20,369 nucleotides of DNA from an uncultured Methylococcaceae bacterium (GTDB taxonomy: Bacteria; Pseudomonadota; Gammaproteobacteria; Methylococcales; Methylomonadaceae). A program made the position numbers and the translations under genes. The stretch is taken from assembly GCA_903903365.1 (NCBI GenBank), contig CAIUYS010000129.1, forward strand, positions 1 to 20,369, written 5' to 3'. The notes under the pieces were generated by a model. It saw only the letters and a program-made list of their open reading frames with translations. It did no database searches and was not told the origin of the DNA. This document shows positions 7,818 to 15,082 of this stretch, piece by piece. Numbering within the stretch: position 1 is the stretch's first letter; each line of letters starts with the position of its first letter.

Positions 7818-8038
7818 AAATAACGCAGTTTCAATTCGGCCATAAATTGTTCACCGTCAACCAATATCGAAGAATTTGTATCTATTTCTTTACAGCGTTT
7901 TTGTATTTCTTGTCGCCATGCTTCTGAAACAATAAAGTCTTCCTCGTAATCCAGACTTTCCAGCAATATCTCTGCGATATAAGCTCTTGACGTAGGCTCA
8001 AGTTTTAATGCTTGTTCGGCAATAGTTTCTATATTCAT
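7814..8038 (-). CDS. Addiction-module antitoxin (short 'addiction module component' family)
   Basis: 74 residues. The protein is acidic and helical, with the recognisable pattern of the unstable antitoxin family of about 70-75 residues: an N-terminal helix with ALKLEPTSRAYIAEILLESLD (5-25) and, later, EAWRQEIQKRCKEID. It precedes and overlaps the RelE/ParE-type toxin gene, which it should neutralise by direct binding. Such antitoxins usually also repress their own promoter; the palindromic repeat at 8077-8159 lies just upstream, but I see no reason to call it the operator. Confidence 0.85.
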   Translation of the reverse strand: MNIETIAEQALKLEPTSRAYIAEILLESLDYEEDFIVSEAWRQEIQKRCKEIDTNSSILVDGEQFMAELKLRYL

Positions 8039-8076
8039 AAATCACCTTTAACTTCATTCAGCTATGTTTAACAGCA

Positions 8077-8159
8077 AAGTAGGGTACGCATTGCGTACCG
8101 TTTTCAATGCATTACGGATAAACCAATTCCCAAAAAGGTACAGGATGCGCACCCTGCTT
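8077..8159. repeat. Imperfect inverted repeat between barstar and antitoxin genes
   Basis: The arms at 8077-8099 and 8137-8159 are 23 bp each. The second, reverse-complemented, matches the first at 18 of 23 positions, with GGGTRCGCAT as the best-conserved core. A 37-bp spacer separates them. The element ends two bases before the barstar stop. It looks like a small non-coding palindromic element and could act as a weak terminator for the barnase/barstar transcript, but there is no T-run. Confidence 0.6.
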
Positions 8160-8161
8160 AG

Positions 8162-8521
8162 TCATAATAAAATTATGATCATAGGCTTTCCTTGTTCTTT
8201 CCAGTAATCCATCGCCTCTAATAATATTTCATTCGCAATTCTCCATTCATCGGGTCTATTGCTTCTGAAATTATGAGAGTTTTTATATATAATCAGAAAA
8301 CCATTTTCTGAATTGAGCCATGAAAGATCTGTTACAGAATCAGAAAATGCATCCCAATTGAAACCAAAGTATTCAGGAAATTTAAGTTTTTCAGAAAATT
8401 CATTTAAAAATGTTTCCTTATCTTTAACGTTATCACCATCGATGAAAAAACAATCAGCAATAGGAGTTGGGAAAAAACTTAGAAACTGGTTAGGTAATTC
8501 AGCCGTTAATACCTTAGTCAT
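8162..8521 (-). CDS. Barstar-family ribonuclease inhibitor
   Basis: 119 residues, slightly longer than B. amyloliquefaciens barstar (89-90). The core helix YFGFNWDAFSD (51-61) lines up with barstar YYGENLDALWD, so D57 and D61 correspond to the inhibitor residues D35 and D39 that fill the RNase active site. The C-terminal strand KPMIIILL matches the barstar end. The first ~25 residues are extra. The start overlaps the RNase stop by 4 nt, so toxin and inhibitor are made from one message, toxin first. Confidence 0.88.
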   Translation of the reverse strand: MTKVLTAELPNQFLSFFPTPIADCFFIDGDNVKDKETFLNEFSEKLKFPEYFGFNWDAFSDSVTDLSWLNSENGFLIIYKNSHNFRSNRPDEWRIANEILLEAMDYWKEQGKPMIIILL

Positions 8522-8787
8522 TCGTTGATCTCCGTAAAAGTTTGATAGTGATCGCTGGTATAATACATCTCTCCTTTTTGACCTGAGACTATTCGCTGTG
8601 CTCCTCTATCCAGTGAGTTAGGTATAGGCACTGTATATTCTTTATAATAGCCGGATGACCGGGAAGGAAGTATCCCCTCACGGTTCTTAAATTCAATACC
8701 ATCTCTCGTATAAGGAAAAGGCCCACCTTTTTTTATTAACTTATAGGTTGATTGAGCTTCGATAGGTAAAGCATCTAACATTTGCAT
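8518..8787 (-). CDS. Barnase/RNase Sa-like guanyl-specific ribonuclease, 5' end rearranged
   Basis: The frame is open from 8880 (TTG), where it would give 120 residues; ATG 8787 (89 residues) fits the domain better. In numbering from 8880, the catalytic domain runs from about 34 to 118 and carries every key residue of the RNase Sa/N1 family: FKNREG (64-69), GYYKEYTV (77-84) with the base E81, RGAQRI (92-97) with R92 and R96, and YTSDHYQTF with H111. It should cut RNA after G. Known members are secreted or are toxin tips, but this frame shows no signal peptide or delivery domain. Residues 1-18 of the long frame are encoded by the palindromic repeat 8827-8922, which suggests that the original 5' end was lost. 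The barstar gene follows directly. Confidence 0.8.
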   Translation of the reverse strand: MQMLDALPIEAQSTYKLIKKGGPFPYTRDGIEFKNREGILPSRSSGYYKEYTVPIPNSLDRGAQRIVSGQKGEMYYTSDHYQTFTEINE

Positions 8788-8826
8788 TTTTAAAGTTGTT
8801 ATTCGTTTTCTTGTGGTTTCCAGCAA

Positions 8827-8922
8827 GTAGCAAGTAGCCTCGATGGAGTGTAAACGGAATCGAGGGTGTAGGGACACCAATTATCCTCGATTCCACTACG
8901 TTACATCGAGGCTATTTGCTAC
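8827..8922. repeat. Palindromic element at the 5' end of the RNase gene
   Basis: The arms at 8827-8865 (39 bp) and 8885-8922 (38 bp) are imperfect reverse complements. Both read outward from a core with GTAGCAARTAGCCTCGATG at the outer end and GGAATCGAGG at the inner end; a 19-bp spacer joins them. The element begins inside the RNase reading frame and ends 3 bp from the stop of the lipoprotein gene. It carries no coding capacity of its own and looks like a small palindromic mobile or REP-like element. Confidence 0.75.
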
Positions 8923-8924
8923 AA

Positions 8925-9287
8925 TTACTTATCTTCAATTGCATATTGTTGGCTTTCAAGCACTTTGAATTCATTTTTGCATTCGTCCATCGCATCTTTC
9001 ACAAGCTTATTGTATGTCGACTGTATTCCAATACCCGCAGCGTAACCTACGTTTGTTTGTTTTGCAGACAGTGATGACTCGCAGGATTCATTAGAATCCC
9101 CATTGAGAATACAGTCTCGCATTTCTGTAAAATCTGGGCTAATCTCATAAGTACAAGAGTACAGAATCTTCGGGGCACCAAGCTGTTTGTATTTATTATA
9201 ATCAGCATCTGAAATCCCACCCGGATTCCCACAAGCTGACAATAGAAAGACAATTCCACTAAGTGTTATGTTGTAAATTCGATGCAT
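8925..9287 (-). CDS. Small predicted lipoprotein, family not recognised
   Basis: 120 residues. The N-terminus has a hydrophobic stretch (ITLSGIVFLLSAC) with a lipobox LLSAC at 15-19, so C19 would be lipidated and the mature protein of ~102 residues anchored in the envelope. The mature part is polar and has five more cysteines (at about 45, 58, 69 and later), unusual for its size; disulfides in the periplasm are possible. A central small-residue stretch (NVGYAAGIGIQ) stands out. I do not recognise a domain. It lies upstream of the RNase gene in the same orientation, separated by the palindrome, so a past operon with the RNase is possible but unproven. Confidence 0.6.
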   Translation of the reverse strand: MHRIYNITLSGIVFLLSACGNPGGISDADYNKYKQLGAPKILYSCTYEISPDFTEMRDCILNGDSNESCESSLSAKQTNVGYAAGIGIQSTYNKLVKDAMDECKNEFKVLESQQYAIEDK

Positions 9288-9331
9288 AATTCACCATAAA
9301 TATATTATTTTAGCGTGGGAACAATCAAAAT

Positions 9332-9637
9332 TTATGTCAATAAATGACGTAATACAGCTTTTAAGAACCCTCCATTATTGTTACCAGTGTGAGTCTGCCA
9401 GCGTTCCTGAATTGAATCATAACCTTCTAATTGATTAATTGTTTTTTTGCTGTTACGTATTGATGCATATCGGGACACTGAAAATAACAAGTTAGAAAAT
9501 TTACCAGAATAGGTATTGTCCTCGAAATGTACATAGAATTCTCCAGAATCATCTACCCACAATTGATACTCGATATTTCCTCCACCCAGTATCTTTGGTG
9601 CTTGTGCGCTAAAAGGCTGAATTTGCCTTACCTTCAT
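9332..9637 (-). CDS. Hypothetical protein, 101 residues
   Basis: I do not recognise the family. The protein is soluble, with no signal peptide or membrane span. The middle (about 21-60) alternates polar and aromatic residues (YQLWVDDSGEFYVHFEDN), as in a beta-sheet domain, and the C-terminus ends in a short helix (GGFLKAVLRHLLT). A fair ribosome site (TAAGGA about ten bases upstream of ATG 9637) supports real expression. It sits 44 nt upstream of the lipoprotein gene, both on the minus strand, 62 nt beyond the ilvD stop. Its place in the toxin-rich pocket makes an accessory role likely, without pointing to a particular one. Confidence 0.5.
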   Translation of the reverse strand: MKVRQIQPFSAQAPKILGGGNIEYQLWVDDSGEFYVHFEDNTYSGKFSNLLFSVSRYASIRNSKKTINQLEGYDSIQERWQTHTGNNNGGFLKAVLRHLLT

Positions 9638-9699
9638 AAAATCATTCCTTATTGTGTTTGGGTTTTCGATAAATTCCTAACATTAATCCATCAAATTAT

Positions 9700-11397
9700 T
9701 CAATCCAAATTATCAGTCACCGCACCCAACGAAGCCGAACTTACCAGTTTGGCATATTTTGCCAGCACGCCACGGGTATAACGCGGTGCGGGTTGCGTCC
9801 ATGATTCAAGGCGTTTGACTATTTCATGTTCATCGATAACTAATTTAAGTTCGTTGGTTTCTGCATCGATAATGATGGTGTCGCCATTTTCAATGATCGC
9901 TAAAGGGCCACCGACGTAGGCTTCCGGTGTAATATGTCCGACCACAAAGCCGTGGGTGCCGCCGGAAAAACGGCCGTCGGTAATCAAGGCCACTTCTTTA
10001 CCCAAACCTTTGCCCATAATGGCGGAAGTCGGGGAGAGCATTTCGCGCATGCCTGGGCCGCCTTTGGGGCCTTCGTAGCGAATAACAATCACATCACCTT
10101 TAACGATGTCGCCGTTTAATATGCTTTGTAGGGCTTGTTCTTCGGCATCAAATACTTTGGCGGTACCGACAAAGCGCAAACCTTCTTTACCGGTAATTTT
10201 TGCAACTGAACCACCCGGTGCCAGATTGCCATATAAAACAACCAAATGGCTGTCTTTTTTAATGGGGTTATCCAGCGAGTGAATCACGTCCTGATCTTCA
10301 GGATACGGTTTAACATCGGCCAGATTTTCCGCCAGCGTTTTTCCGGTAACGGTTAAGCAGTCGCCGTGCAGTAAGCCTTTATCCAGCAGGATTTTCATCA
10401 GCGGTTGAATGCCGCCGATTTCAATTAATTCAGTCATCAGGTAACGGCCGCTCGGTTTTAAATCGGCAACCAACGGTACACGCTTACCGATGCGGGTGAA
10501 GTCATCCAGGGTAATGTCTACGTTGGCGGCATTGGCCATCGCCAGAATGTGCAATACGGCATTGGTTGAACCGCCCAGTGCAATAACAATGGTAATGGCG
10601 TTTTCAAATGCCGCTTTGGTCATGATGTCGCTGGGTTTGATATTGTTTTTTATCAATTCCAGAACGGCAGCACCCGCACGTTCGCAGTCCAGTCTTTTAT
10701 CGTTTGAAATAGCGGCTTGGGCCGAGCTGTTGGGTAAGCTCATGCCCAGTGCTTCAATGGCCGAAGCCATGGTGTTGGCCGTGTACATGCCGCCGCAGGA
10801 ACCGGCACCTGGAATGGCTTTGGCTTCAATTTCAGCCAGTTCGGTATCATTAATTTGGTTATTGGCCCGTGCACCGACTGCTTCAAAAACAGAAACCACA
10901 TCCAGTTTTTTGTCTTTATGACAACCGGGCATAATGGTGCCGCCGTACACAAAAATGGCGGGACGATTTAGACGTGATATGCCAATCATGCAGCCGGGCA
11001 TGTTTTTATCACAGCCGCCAATCGCAACAATGCCGTCAAAGCCTTGGCAGCCGACCACGGTTTCAATAGAATCGGCAATCACTTCGCGGGATACCAGCGA
11101 ATATTTCATGCCTTCCGTGCCCATTGAAATACCGTCACTTATGGTGATGGTATTGAAGATAACGGCTTTTCCGTTGGCATTGTCAACACCGGCCGCCGCA
11201 GAATCAGCCAGCTTGTTGATGTGCATATTGCACGGAGTGACCATGCTCCAAGTCGAGGCAATGCCTATTTGCGGTTTTTTAAAATCTTCATTTTTAAAAC
11301 CAACGGCGTGCAACATGGCGCGACTGGGTGCGCGTTCCATACCGTCAACAACGAGTGAAGAAAAGGGGCGGGTGTTGTGGTCATCTGAGTGAGCCAT
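9700..11397 (-). CDS. ilvD: Dihydroxy-acid dehydratase
   Basis: 565 residues. This is the shorter IlvD type (E. coli IlvD is ~616), whose characterised members carry a [2Fe-2S] cluster. Conserved cysteines are C56 (TPCN), C129 (GGCDKNMPGC, 127-136) and C201 (GSCGGMYTANTM), the cluster ligands in this family; K131 is the lysine found carbamylated in structures. The C-terminal part has the expected YEGPKGGPGMREM and GRFSGGTHGFVVGH motifs. It dehydrates dihydroxy acids to 2-keto acids in valine, leucine and isoleucine synthesis. The start MAHSDDHNTRPFSS is normal for the family. It lies downstream of the SH3 gene, with a repeat-rich gap of 105 nt. Confidence 0.95.
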   Translation of the reverse strand: MAHSDDHNTRPFSSLVVDGMERAPSRAMLHAVGFKNEDFKKPQIGIASTWSMVTPCNMHINKLADSAAAGVDNANGKAVIFNTITISDGISMGTEGMKYSLVSREVIADSIETVVGCQGFDGIVAIGGCDKNMPGCMIGISRLNRPAIFVYGGTIMPGCHKDKKLDVVSVFEAVGARANNQINDTELAEIEAKAIPGAGSCGGMYTANTMASAIEALGMSLPNSSAQAAISNDKRLDCERAGAAVLELIKNNIKPSDIMTKAAFENAITIVIALGGSTNAVLHILAMANAANVDITLDDFTRIGKRVPLVADLKPSGRYLMTELIEIGGIQPLMKILLDKGLLHGDCLTVTGKTLAENLADVKPYPEDQDVIHSLDNPIKKDSHLVVLYGNLAPGGSVAKITGKEGLRFVGTAKVFDAEEQALQSILNGDIVKGDVIVIRYEGPKGGPGMREMLSPTSAIMGKGLGKEVALITDGRFSGGTHGFVVGHITPEAYVGGPLAIIENGDTIIIDAETNELKLVIDEHEIVKRLESWTQPAPRYTRGVLAKYAKLVSSASLGAVTDNLD

Positions 11398-11424
11398 GTG
11401 ATTGATTCCTGGTGTTTAAGATAA

Positions 11425-11510
11425 AAGGTGCAAGGTGCAAGGTGCAAGGTGCAAGGAATATGGCTTCTTTAACCTTTAACCTTGTGCCTTTAACCTTGAA
11501 CCTTAATACG
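11425..11510. repeat. Tandem AAGGTGC heptamers with an inverted AACCTT-rich partner
   Basis: Bases 11425-11456 hold 4.6 head-to-tail copies of AAGGTGC. After a 14-base spacer, 11471-11505 holds several AACCTT units (TTAACCTTTAACCTTG, CTTTAACCTTGAACC), complementary in part to the first array. Transcribed from the minus strand, the two could fold into a long hairpin between the SH3 gene and ilvD. The stop codon of the SH3 gene (TTA on the plus strand, 11503-11505) lies inside the second array. Confidence 0.65.
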
Positions 11511-12171
11511 AATCCCAACTGCTTTTGTGTCGCCAGCCGAGTTTGGGCAGGATAAAGCCTAAAAGAACACCGGCGAGCGAGAGTAAACCGCCGTATAAAA
11601 ACCAGTCCTGACCTGCTGTGTCTTTGAGCACCTGATTTTCAAGTTTGAACTGCTGCAATTCCCGTTCAACGTTAACGACCCGTTCTTGAAGTTCGTCGCG
11701 TTCATTTTTTAATTGTATCGAACTGCCCGCTGTTTTTTTGATGTCATTGAGTTCACGTGCTAACTGATCACGTTCGACGGCTAAAGACTTTTCCACGGAT
11801 GATCCCGGTGTAACGGCTTCTTTTAGTGTCGCCAGTTCAGCTCGCAGCGCGGCATTTTCAGACTGTAGCAAGGTCAGGGTTTTGCCGGCATTATCTTTAG
11901 GGTTACCAGCGGGTGCCTGTTTTTTGGTATAACGCGAATTAATGTAACCTTCGGTGCCATCAAGCAGACGAACGTGAATAAATTCAGATTTTTTTGGTTT
12001 ATCAATCACCGTCAGCGGCGCTCCCGTAGGCAGCGATTGCAGGATTTTACTCTGGGCATTGGCTTCGTTTCTTAACGATAAATTAAGATCATCAGCCACA
12101 TAAACGGTTTCAGCCTGCGCCGAAGCCGAAGCGAGTATCAGGATAAAAAAAGCGCTGAGTAAAGTTTTCAC
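11503..12171 (-). CDS. SH3-domain protein with coiled coil and C-terminal membrane anchor (YgiM type)
   Basis: 222 residues. A signal peptide covers 1-20 (cleavage after ASAQA), followed by a bacterial SH3 domain at about 22-85 (VYVADDLNLSLRNEANAQSK, LPTGAPLTVI, GTEGYINSRY). A long coiled coil spans about 97-190 and one membrane segment about 192-210 (FLYGGLLSLAGVLLGFIL), then a basic tail. This is the 'SH3 and anchor' architecture of E. coli YgiM. The protein should sit in the inner membrane with the SH3 and coil in the periplasm. Its molecular role is unclear; peptidoglycan or metal-linked functions are only guesses. It lies 43 nt after argF on the same strand. The last few residues may have been altered by the repeat array at its 3' end. 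Confidence 0.85.
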   Translation of the reverse strand: MKTLLSAFFILILASASAQAETVYVADDLNLSLRNEANAQSKILQSLPTGAPLTVIDKPKKSEFIHVRLLDGTEGYINSRYTKKQAPAGNPKDNAGKTLTLLQSENAALRAELATLKEAVTPGSSVEKSLAVERDQLARELNDIKKTAGSSIQLKNERDELQERVVNVERELQQFKLENQVLKDTAGQDWFLYGGLLSLAGVLLGFILPKLGWRHKSSWDSY

Positions 12172-12214
12172 GGAGTTATTCTGTGTAAGTCAGTTGGTGA
12201 CACTAATTTTAACG

Positions 12215-13123
12215 TTATTTTTTGCACAGGAGAAATTCCAGTAATGCTTTTTGTGCATGCAGCCGGTTTTCAGCTTCTGCAAAGATAACACTTTGCGGGC
12301 CGTCTATCACTTCAGCCGTCACTTCTTCACCCCGATGCGCGGGCAAACAATGCATAAACAAGGCGTCTTTATGCGCAGCATTCATGGTTTCAGCGTTAAT
12401 CTGATAATCTTTAAACGCTATTTCCCGGTGTTTTTGTTCATCTTCCTGACCCATGCTGGCCCAGACGTCGGTTACGCAGAGGTCAGTGTTTTTAGCCGCT
12501 TCCAAGGCGGTATTAAAAAATCTGACACGATCGCCGGCAGCGTCAACAAATTCTTGTTGAGGATAATAGCCGGTCGGGCAAGCAATGTTTAAGTTAAAAT
12601 CCAGCAGCATGGCGGCATGAATATAAGAATGACACATATTATTGCCGTCACCAATCCAGGTAACGGTTTTGCCTTTAATGTCGTCTCGAAATTCAAAATA
12701 AGTTTGCATATCTGCCAGCAATTGGCAGGGATGTTGTAAATCCGTTAACCCGTTAATAACCGGTACGCTGGAGTGCTGCGCAAAGGTGGTGACGGTTTCG
12801 TGTTTGTCTGTTCTAAGCATGATGCCATCGACCATGCTGGAAATTACTTTAGCACTGTCATGCAACGGTTCACCACGACCCAGTTGGGTATCTCTGGGTG
12901 ACAAAAACAAAGCGCTGCCGCCAAAATGAACCATGCCTGCTTCGAAGGAAATGCGGGTGCGGGTGGATGATTTTTCAAAAATCATCGCCAATACCTGACC
13001 TTTTAACGGTTGATAATCGGGATCGCGAAAATTTTTAAGTTCTATGGCTCTATGGATAATGTGACGAAATTCTTCGCTGGATAAATCAAGCAAGCTGGTG
13101 AAATGTCTGGGATTCATGATCAT
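12215..13123 (-). CDS. argF: Ornithine carbamoyltransferase
   Basis: 302 residues, normal for anabolic enzymes. The carbamoyl-phosphate site SSTRTR is at 52-57, HPCQLLAD at 131-138, DVWASMGQE (219-227) carries the SMG ornithine loop, and the catalytic FMHCLPAHRG runs from 257 to 266. It makes citrulline from ornithine and carbamoyl phosphate. ATG 13123 overlaps the argD stop as ATGA, so translation is likely coupled; a second ATG at 13117 is possible. Confidence 0.95.
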   Translation of the reverse strand: MIMNPRHFTSLLDLSSEEFRHIIHRAIELKNFRDPDYQPLKGQVLAMIFEKSSTRTRISFEAGMVHFGGSALFLSPRDTQLGRGEPLHDSAKVISSMVDGIMLRTDKHETVTTFAQHSSVPVINGLTDLQHPCQLLADMQTYFEFRDDIKGKTVTWIGDGNNMCHSYIHAAMLLDFNLNIACPTGYYPQQEFVDAAGDRVRFFNTALEAAKNTDLCVTDVWASMGQEDEQKHREIAFKDYQINAETMNAAHKDALFMHCLPAHRGEEVTAEVIDGPQSVIFAEAENRLHAQKALLEFLLCKK

Positions 13124-14310
13124 GTATTTTGTGCAGTTTGTTCGGTGTAGTTGTTAATAAGTGTCGATAAAGTGTCTACCAGCAGCTTGATTTGTTGCTC
13201 GTCAATAATTAAGGGCGGTAACAAACGGATAGTGGAGTCATTGGTCACATTGATTAATAAACGCTGTTGCAAGGCTGATTTAACCAACTCGGCGCAGGGG
13301 CTGTCGAGTTCAATACCGATCATTAAACCTTTATTACGAATATCAACAACATGTGGATTACCTTGCAGGCGCTCGGTAAAGCCGGCGCAAATAGCATCGC
13401 CTTTTTGCCTGGCCAGTTCAATCAGATTGTCTTTGTCCAATGTCGCCAATACCGCCAAGGCCGCGCTGCAAGCCAACGGATTGCCGCCAAAAGTAGAGCC
13501 GTGCATACCGGCCGTGAGCAGTTCTGCCGCTTTGCCCCGCGCAAGACACGCACCAATAGGCACGCCATTACCCAGAGCTTTAGCCAGGGTAAAGACATCA
13601 GGAATAATGTTGTTGTGCTGAAAGGCAAGAAATTTACCGGTACGCCCAATGCCGCTCTGAATTTCATCCAGCATCATCAGCAAGTCGTGTTGGTCACACA
13701 GACTGCGTATCTGATTAAGGTAATCAGGGGCAGGTATATTGATGCCGCCTTCACCCTGAATGGGTTCAACCAAAATGGCAACGATATTTTTATTGTCTGC
13801 AAGCGCTTGTTTAATCGCGCTAATATCGTTATACGGTACGCGGACAAAGCCTTCAACCAGCGGCGTAAAGCCGTACTGTACTTTACTGTTTCCGGTCGCG
13901 CTTAACGTTGCCAAGGTACGCCCATGAAAACTTTTATCCATGACAATAATGGCAGGATAATCGATGCATTTTTCATGACCATACTTACGCGCCAATTTGA
14001 TAGCCGCTTCATTGGCCTCGGCCCCCGAGTTACAAAAAAACACGTTATCCATGCCGCTTTTTTCAGTCAGTTGGTCGGCAAGACGTTCCTGATTGGCGAT
14101 TTTATAGATATTGGACGTATGCAGCAGTTTTTCGCTTTGGGCGCAGATAGCCTTGTGGACTGCGGGGTGAGCGTGCCCTAAATTGCATACGGCGATGCCG
14201 GAAATGGCATCCAGATATCGGTTATTGTTTTCATCCAACAACCACGCGCCTTCGCCCCGTTCAAAAGTGACCGGTAAGCGATTGTACGTTGGCATAATAT
14301 GGCTAGTCAT
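13120..14310 (-). CDS. argD: Acetylornithine aminotransferase
   Basis: 396 residues, a class III PLP-dependent aminotransferase. Visible are the cofactor loop NSGAEAN (94-100), FHGRT (128-132), the acidic pair in LDEIQSG (D215 binds the pyridine nitrogen), the Schiff-base lysine K244 in TLAKALGNG and GSTFGGNP (271-278). It converts N-acetylglutamate semialdehyde to N-acetylornithine, and ArgD enzymes often also serve lysine synthesis. Length and motifs fit ArgD better than the catabolic AstC, and the overlapping argF agrees. A small stem (TGCCTGT 14317-14323 with ACAGGCA 14334-14340) lies just upstream of the start in the leader; I see no clear ArgR box. Confidence 0.92.
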   Translation of the reverse strand: MTSHIMPTYNRLPVTFERGEGAWLLDENNNRYLDAISGIAVCNLGHAHPAVHKAICAQSEKLLHTSNIYKIANQERLADQLTEKSGMDNVFFCNSGAEANEAAIKLARKYGHEKCIDYPAIIVMDKSFHGRTLATLSATGNSKVQYGFTPLVEGFVRVPYNDISAIKQALADNKNIVAILVEPIQGEGGINIPAPDYLNQIRSLCDQHDLLMMLDEIQSGIGRTGKFLAFQHNNIIPDVFTLAKALGNGVPIGACLARGKAAELLTAGMHGSTFGGNPLACSAALAVLATLDKDNLIELARQKGDAICAGFTERLQGNPHVVDIRNKGLMIGIELDSPCAELVKSALQQRLLINVTNDSTIRLLPPLIIDEQQIKLLVDTLSTLINNYTEQTAQNT

Positions 14311-14481
14311 GGTTTCTGCCTGTAAGCGAAAAAACAGGCAGTAATCGACTACCCGATAAAAAAATGTTCGATTATAAATATCAATCTGGTCTCAGGCAAG
14401 CGATGGATGATAAGAATTGCTTTTTTTACTGGCGTAAAGTTGATAAAATTGCTTGGTTTTTTATCTATTTGAGTAATTACA

Positions 14482-14805
14482 ATGAGCGTTATAGAAAGAA
14501 TTAAAGACCAGATTGATAACAATCCGGTCGTTTTATACATGAAAGGTTCGCCTGATTTCCCGCAATGCGGATTTTCAGGCCAAACGGTACAGATATTAAA
14601 TGCCTGTCAGGCAAAATATATGTACGTCAATATATTTGAAGATCCAGAGCTGCGTGAAGCGCTTAAAGAATATTCAAATTGGCCTACTTATCCGCAATTG
14701 TATATCAGTGGTGAATTGGTTGGCGGTTGTGACATCGTTATCGACTTGTATAAAAAAGGCGAGTTGGCCACACTATTGATAGCTGCTGGCGGTGTAGAGG
14801 AATAA
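14482..14805 (+). CDS. grxD: Monothiol glutaredoxin, Grx4 family
   Basis: 107 residues. The single-cysteine active site CGFS is at 29-32, preceded by K21 of YMKGSP, the glutathione-binding lysine. The Thr-Pro-type loop WPTYPQLYI (about 67-75) and GGCDI (81-85) complete the glutathione site. Such proteins bind a glutathione-ligated [2Fe-2S] cluster as a dimer and pass it on, often with BolA partners. It is a single gene, divergent from argD, which shares the 171-nt upstream gap. Confidence 0.94.
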   Translation: MSVIERIKDQIDNNPVVLYMKGSPDFPQCGFSGQTVQILNACQAKYMYVNIFEDPELREALKEYSNWPTYPQLYISGELVGGCDIVIDLYKKGELATLLIAAGGVEE

Positions 14806-14815
14806 AATTCCTATT

Positions 14816-14846
14816 GGTAGCGTAACTCTTAAGGGTTACGCTAACC
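14816..14846. terminator. Hairpin downstream of grxD
   Basis: Perfect 9-bp stem: TAGCGTAAC (14818-14826) pairs with GTTACGCTA (14835-14843), loop of 8 bases. It starts 12 bases after the grxD stop. No T-run follows immediately, so its action as a terminator is uncertain. The sequence resembles the core of the 19121-19195 element. Confidence 0.45.
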
Positions 14847-14889
14847 AAACTACCGTGTTAATCCACGATAACCTTTTTTTAAAATCGGG

Positions 14890-15082
14890 TTATGCCAAAT
14901 AGGTTTTAAGCATAATCGAAAGTACACCTGCAATTAATAGACCCATTATCCACTTCAAAACGGCTAAATCAGTTTTAAGGGGAGATAGTTAAATTTCATG
15001 ATCCTCTTTGGTGACAAGTCGATTTTTCGCTTCGGCAATCACCCGCTTCCGCTTGCTCCTAAGAAATACTAGCTGTTTTCAT
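14890..15082 (-). pseudogene. Decayed coiled-coil/membrane protein gene (DUF1640-like)
   Basis: No intact frame exists, but pieces in three frames join into one recognisable protein. Just after the rnt stop, EQAEA (near 15058-15044) is in one frame. VIAEAKNRLVTKED (15042-15001) follows in the next and ends in HEI-stop. LKTDLAVLKWIMGLLIAGVL, continuing as SIMLKTYLA-stop, ends at 14890 in the third. The order (AEA helix, TKED turn, then a Lys-Trp-led membrane span) is that of small DUF1640-like coiled-coil proteins. At least two frame changes and a stop near 15059 show decay. A 34-codon open frame from ATG 14999 remains but is probably a remnant. Confidence 0.55.

Noticed and set aside
10490..11392. 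Plus-strand open frames of 143 and 152 codons opposite ilvD
   Set aside because: They mirror conserved ilvD coding sequence and show only low-complexity Ala/Ser/Met-rich translation.
11425..11456. Possible CRISPR-like array
   Set aside because: The units are only 7 bp and head-to-tail with no spacers, so this is a simple tandem repeat.
13351..13905. Plus-strand open frame of 184 codons opposite argD
   Set aside because: It is antisense to a fully convincing argD, has no recognisable motif, and several other frames in the same gene are also open, as expected from codon usage.
14440..14467. Candidate grxD promoter, TTGATA and TATCTA 16 bases apart
   Set aside because: The match to consensus is partial and would leave almost no leader before the ATG; in AT-rich sequence such matches are common.
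14310..14482. Search for an ArgR operator in the argD-grxD gap
   Set aside because: AT-rich sequence is present, but no pair of sites matched the TGAATnnnnATTCA pattern well enough to report.
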